This document shows positions 61,801-64,000 of a stretch of DNA of 64,000 nucleotides, piece after piece. Positions within the stretch are counted from its first letter, which is position 1, and every line of letters begins with the position of its first letter. The stretch comes from Colwellia sp. (lineage in GTDB: Bacteria; Pseudomonadota; Gammaproteobacteria; Enterobacterales; Alteromonadaceae), in contig JAPYOP010000017.1 in assembly GCA_029938115.1 (NCBI GenBank), positions 10,971 to 74,970 of the forward strand, read 5' to 3'. A model generated the notes under the pieces. It made no database searches. It was not told the DNA's origin and saw only the letters and a program-made list of their open reading frames with translations. Both the position numbers and the translations under genes were made by a program.

Positions 61801-64000
61801 TTTTTTTGATTTAGCAACCGCCGCTGAAAATGGCAACGCTTATTTTGAATTAAGCAACAGTCAGTGGGCACCAACGTCTAGCCCTTCTTTTTGGAATGTT
61901 TTAATTCCAGCTGAAGCAAAAGACCCTGCAGATCCAAGTCCTGCATTTGGCTTTAAATTTTCTTCCTCTGTATTTGGCACTGTCGGTTACAAAAAGAACT
62001 TTAATGCCTCAGCTGCAGGCGCTGCAGTTCTATTGGTTAGAGAGGTTGCCGCTGAAGTTATTGATACCGATGGTGATGGCTATGCAGATGATGAAGACGC
62101 ATTCCCATATGATGCTGACGAATGGTTAGATACTGATAATGATGGAACCGGAAATAATGCCGATACCGATGATGATAATGATGGTGTTCTTGATACTGAA
62201 GATGACTTACCTCTAGATGCAAGTGAAACAGTTGATACTGATAATGATGGTATCGGAAATAATGCCGATACTGATGATGATGGTGATGGTGTTGCGGATG
62301 AAGATGATCAATTTCCATTAGATAGCACTGAGTGGGTTGATACCGATAATGATGGTCTAGGTAATAATGCTGATGAAGATGATGATAACGATGGTGTGCT
62401 TGATATTGATGATGCATATCCTTTAGACCCAGAAAAATGGCTAGATGACAGTCCGCCAATTCTTAATGATGTCGCAGAAATCACCATTGATGCGAAAGGC
62501 AAATTGACGTTGTTAACTCAGCATAATATTGGCCTTGTACAAGCTGTTGATGAAGCTGATGGCGTAATTGATGCTGAAATTGTTAGCGAAACTAAACTCG
62601 CGTCCGGTCGTCATGAAGTTGTTTGGCGGGCAACAGATAAAGTTGGCAACTTCAGTGAAATAACGCAAATAGTAAATATTAATCCATTGGTCAATTTTGC
62701 CATGGATAAATTGGCTGAAGCGGGTAGTGATGTAAAAGCTCGAATTTACCTTAGTGGTGAAGCCCCTACATACCCTGTTGAACTGGAACTTGTTGTCAGT
62801 GGTAGTGCCTCGGATGGTACTCATACAGCTAGTACACAGGTTATTACCCTTGACTCAACTAAGGCGGAATATACTTTCTCTATTAATGCTGATGCAGAAA
62901 TTGTGGGTGGAGAAACTATCGAGTTAACTTTATTCGCAGCTACTAATGCAGCTTTAGGATCCAAAGTTAGCCACACCACCACCTTAATTGCAGAAAATGT
63001 TGCACCTATAGTACGTGTATCAATGATACAAGGTGATAAGAAGACATTAGTCATTTCAAAAGACAGTGTTGAACCGGTAATTGTTACCGCGCACGTTAGG
63101 GATTCAAACTTAGCTGACCGTGGCAATCATAGTATTAGTTGGCATGCGTCTGACCCTGCGATTATTGATTTTATCAGCGATGAAAATTCAAGCACATTTG
63201 AATTTGATGTAAGTTTACTCGTGCCAGGTATTTATCATTTTGAGGTCAGTGCTACTGAAGATAGAGAAGATGCATTAACAACGTCGACTAATTTTTCCTT
63301 TATTGTCATTGAGTCATTACCTGAATTAATCGCTGATGCTGATAGCGACAATGATGGCATCCTTGATACAGAGGAAGGCTTCGCTGATTCTGATGATGAT
63401 GGCATTATGGATTATCTTGATAATGAAAGTGATACCAGTATTTTATCAATGGGTAACGGCAATGCAAAAGGAAAGTCTATTAATACTCAATCAGGTCTAA
63501 GTTTGAAACTTGGCCGAGCTTCTTTACTCGCTAAAGGCCTTGCCGCCAATGGTGTTTCTGTAACAGAAGAGGATCTTATGGCGCTGGGGAACAGTTTAGG
63601 TAAGGACACAAGTAAAGTAGAAGACCCTAACTATTCGTCAGTAAGTGACATTATTGATTTCGAACTGAGCGGGCTATTAGAAATAGGCTCTTCAGCTGCT
63701 ATCGTTATACCTTTAGCTGATGGCGTTAACCTGCCAGAAAATGCGGTTTATCGTAAGTTTAATATTGATACCGGCTGGAGCGATTTTATTGAAGGTAACG
63801 GTAATGCAATAGCTTCAGCTCCTGTATCTGATACTGGCTTATGTCCTGCTGTAAACTCAGTCGAGTATATAAGTGGCTTGAATGAAGGCGATAATTGCAT
63901 TCAATTAACCATGGTTGATGGTGGTGAGTATGATCATGATGGTTTGGCTAACGGAGTGATTGTTGATCCTGCCAAAGTTGCGATAGATGCGCGTAGCTTT
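58880..64000 (+). CDS. Giant exported surface protein (3' truncated): CBM4/9-like domain, DUF1566-like module A, ~6-7 HYR-like repeats, module B, thrombospondin-3-like Ca repeats, choice-of-anchor-U-like C-terminal region
   Basis: Frame 2 read open from ATG 58880 through the HYR, module B and TSP3 regions by manual translation; the rest is inferred open. Absent from the ORF track, presumably because no stop lies in the window. '[44 protein letters not shown]', repeated 'GxHxITWTATDxAGN', '[20 protein letters not shown]', '[43 protein letters not shown]'. Confidence 0.85.
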   Translation, partial: MNRFTKNKITTAISTVFIMSSSCVYAADNLIQQADFENGVIDQWVSAGGTPTIIDDATLNSKVLEVSGRSKDSSAAKQTLSGLVAGHTYRFTSKLRTTSLGANVGIGMSYRADLTKADGSPKDTYTTIGTLTPSAGDWVEYSAEFTLPEAFDDSMPAKIWIKSGGGTVTSVYGDDFNLVDLDGDNPPSQYSKPTTYTDDAGNSEYWTANDLLGNKLDVMRLAHSDDLVNPIAGKTSFSQIDTWLTEEGNTDWRWATLAEMQAIHTFFDGADNATNIASFLQLNGGAWAPKEGTEEWTALIPTESQSLDEGTDPHNAPAYKIGVNNLTTSFGAVSYAKNFNANGLVGAGLLVREVSDAITLEISAPSDINVEATATASSVTLGTPVVVGGIAPVEAAVADNNGPFTVGTHTVTWSVTDADSVLVTAEQVVIVTDTTAATFDTLSDITIEASSLSTDVAMPTVNASDLVDGDIVATNDAQASYAVGSYVINWTAIDTAENLATTSQNLIVQDTTNPVFEVLADINIEVDGGQANVIISPVSASDSVDGSIIATRDLADGLYDAGEHIITWTATDAAGNSQNASQKLIIIDISDPIVFDGVLETINVEASDTLSDVSLIAPTANGGTITATADFTGPFSVGEHTITWTASEGEDSLTQIQTVIITDSQAPVFGDLADVHVEATGAETEIAMASIVTNDIVDGDVIETNDAPATLVIGSHDITWTATDTAGNSSNKVQKVIVEDTTSPIFADAINVIIEATGIETNVALVAPMVTDVIDAELIVANDAPDLFPLGDTTVTWSTVDTAGNTATIDQLITIVDTIAPVFSALTSLVFDATDTGTASVIIPSVLAIDSVDGEVYASADLVDGEFAEGTYTITWTAMDAAGNESTTNQTITVNAFNDNPESSYSNNNSYSSDDANNYWTINNIAGNKLDIMRLAASDDVGNENASFATVELWLSENTDWRFGTSEELVALQAFFDLATAAENGNAYFELSNSQWAPTSSPSFWNVLIPAEAKDPADPSPAFGFKFSSSVFGTVGYKKNFNASAAGAAVLLVREVAAEVIDTDGDGYADDEDAFPYDADEWLDTDNDGTGNNADTDDDNDGVLDTEDDLPLDASETVDTDNDGIGNNADTDDDGDGVADEDDQFPLDSTEWVDTDNDGLGNNADEDDDNDGVLDIDDAYPLDPEKWLDDSPPILNDVAEITIDAKGKLTLLTQHNIGLVQAVDEADGVIDAEIVSETKLASGRHEVVWRATDKVGNFSEITQIVNINPLVNFAMDKLAEAGSDVKARIYLSGEAPTYPVELELVVSGSASDGTHTASTQVITLDSTKAEYTFSINADAEIVGGETIELTLFAATNAALGSKVSHTTTLIAENVAPIVRVSMIQGDKKTLVISKDSVEPVIVTAHVRDSNLADRGNHSISWHASDPAIIDFISDENSSTFEFDVSLLVPGIYHFEVSATEDREDALTTSTNFSFIVIESLPELIADADSDNDGILDTEEGFADSDDDGIMDYLDNESDTSILSMGNGNAKGKSINTQSGLSLKLGRASLLAKGLAANGVSVTEEDLMALGNSLGKDTSKVEDPNYSSVSDIIDFELSGLLEIGSSAAIVIPLADGVNLPENAVYRKFNIDTGWSDFIEGNGNAIASAPVSDTGLCPAVNSVEYISGLNEGDNCIQLTMVDGGEYDHDGLANGVIVDPAKVAIDARSF

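Noticed and set aside
62058-62459. 133-aa minus-strand ORF rich in His/Tyr (HHHYHH...)
   Set aside because: Antisense translation of the Asp/Gly-rich TSP3-like repeats in the large + strand CDS; a composition artefact.
60334-63126. Several minus-strand ORFs of 64-122 aa
   Set aside because: All are antisense to the 58880->64000 open frame, with no recognisable domain or plausible initiation context.

Overview
This 64 kb window from an AT-rich, probably marine gammaproteobacterial genome (inferred from style and content) is largely one polysaccharide-utilisation and sugar-catabolism locus. My reading is that it targets L-hexose-rich red-algal galactans (agar/porphyran type). It is flanked by two large repetitive surface proteins, both cut by the window edges. 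Contents: three TonB-dependent receptors; two S1-type sulfatases (CTPSR and CAPSR motifs); four divergent GH117-type 5-bladed propeller enzymes (3,6-anhydro-L-galactosidase family), two exported and two without a signal peptide; three exported GH29 enzymes; three right-handed beta-helix candidate enzymes; FucP-, GPH- and RhaT-type sugar symporters; two GntR/FCD regulators, one with two wHTH domains; and two catabolic operons. Operon A (12975-20784, -) reads as a complete L-galactose -> L-galactonolactone -> L-galactonate -> tagaturonate -> altronate -> KDG -> KDPG route, starting with an aldo-keto reductase strikingly like plant L-galactose dehydrogenase. Operon B (43358-47745, -) reads as the 3,6-anhydro-L-galactose route (ALDH, enolase-superfamily cycloisomerase, two oxidoreductases) and should also end at KDG. 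It lacks its own kinase and aldolase, so both routes appear to converge on one KdgK/Eda pair. A 12-bp palindrome, ATTGTTAACAAT (4 perfect and 3 near-perfect copies by eye), marks the promoters of operon B, its GntR gene, transporters, a TBDR and a GH117, suggesting a coherent regulon. No recognisable endo-agarase/porphyranase (GH16/GH50/GH86) is present, so the beta-helix proteins are candidates for uncharacterised galactan-active enzymes. No rRNA, tRNA, CRISPR or transposase was recognised. All family calls were made by eye from the translations; no database search was run.
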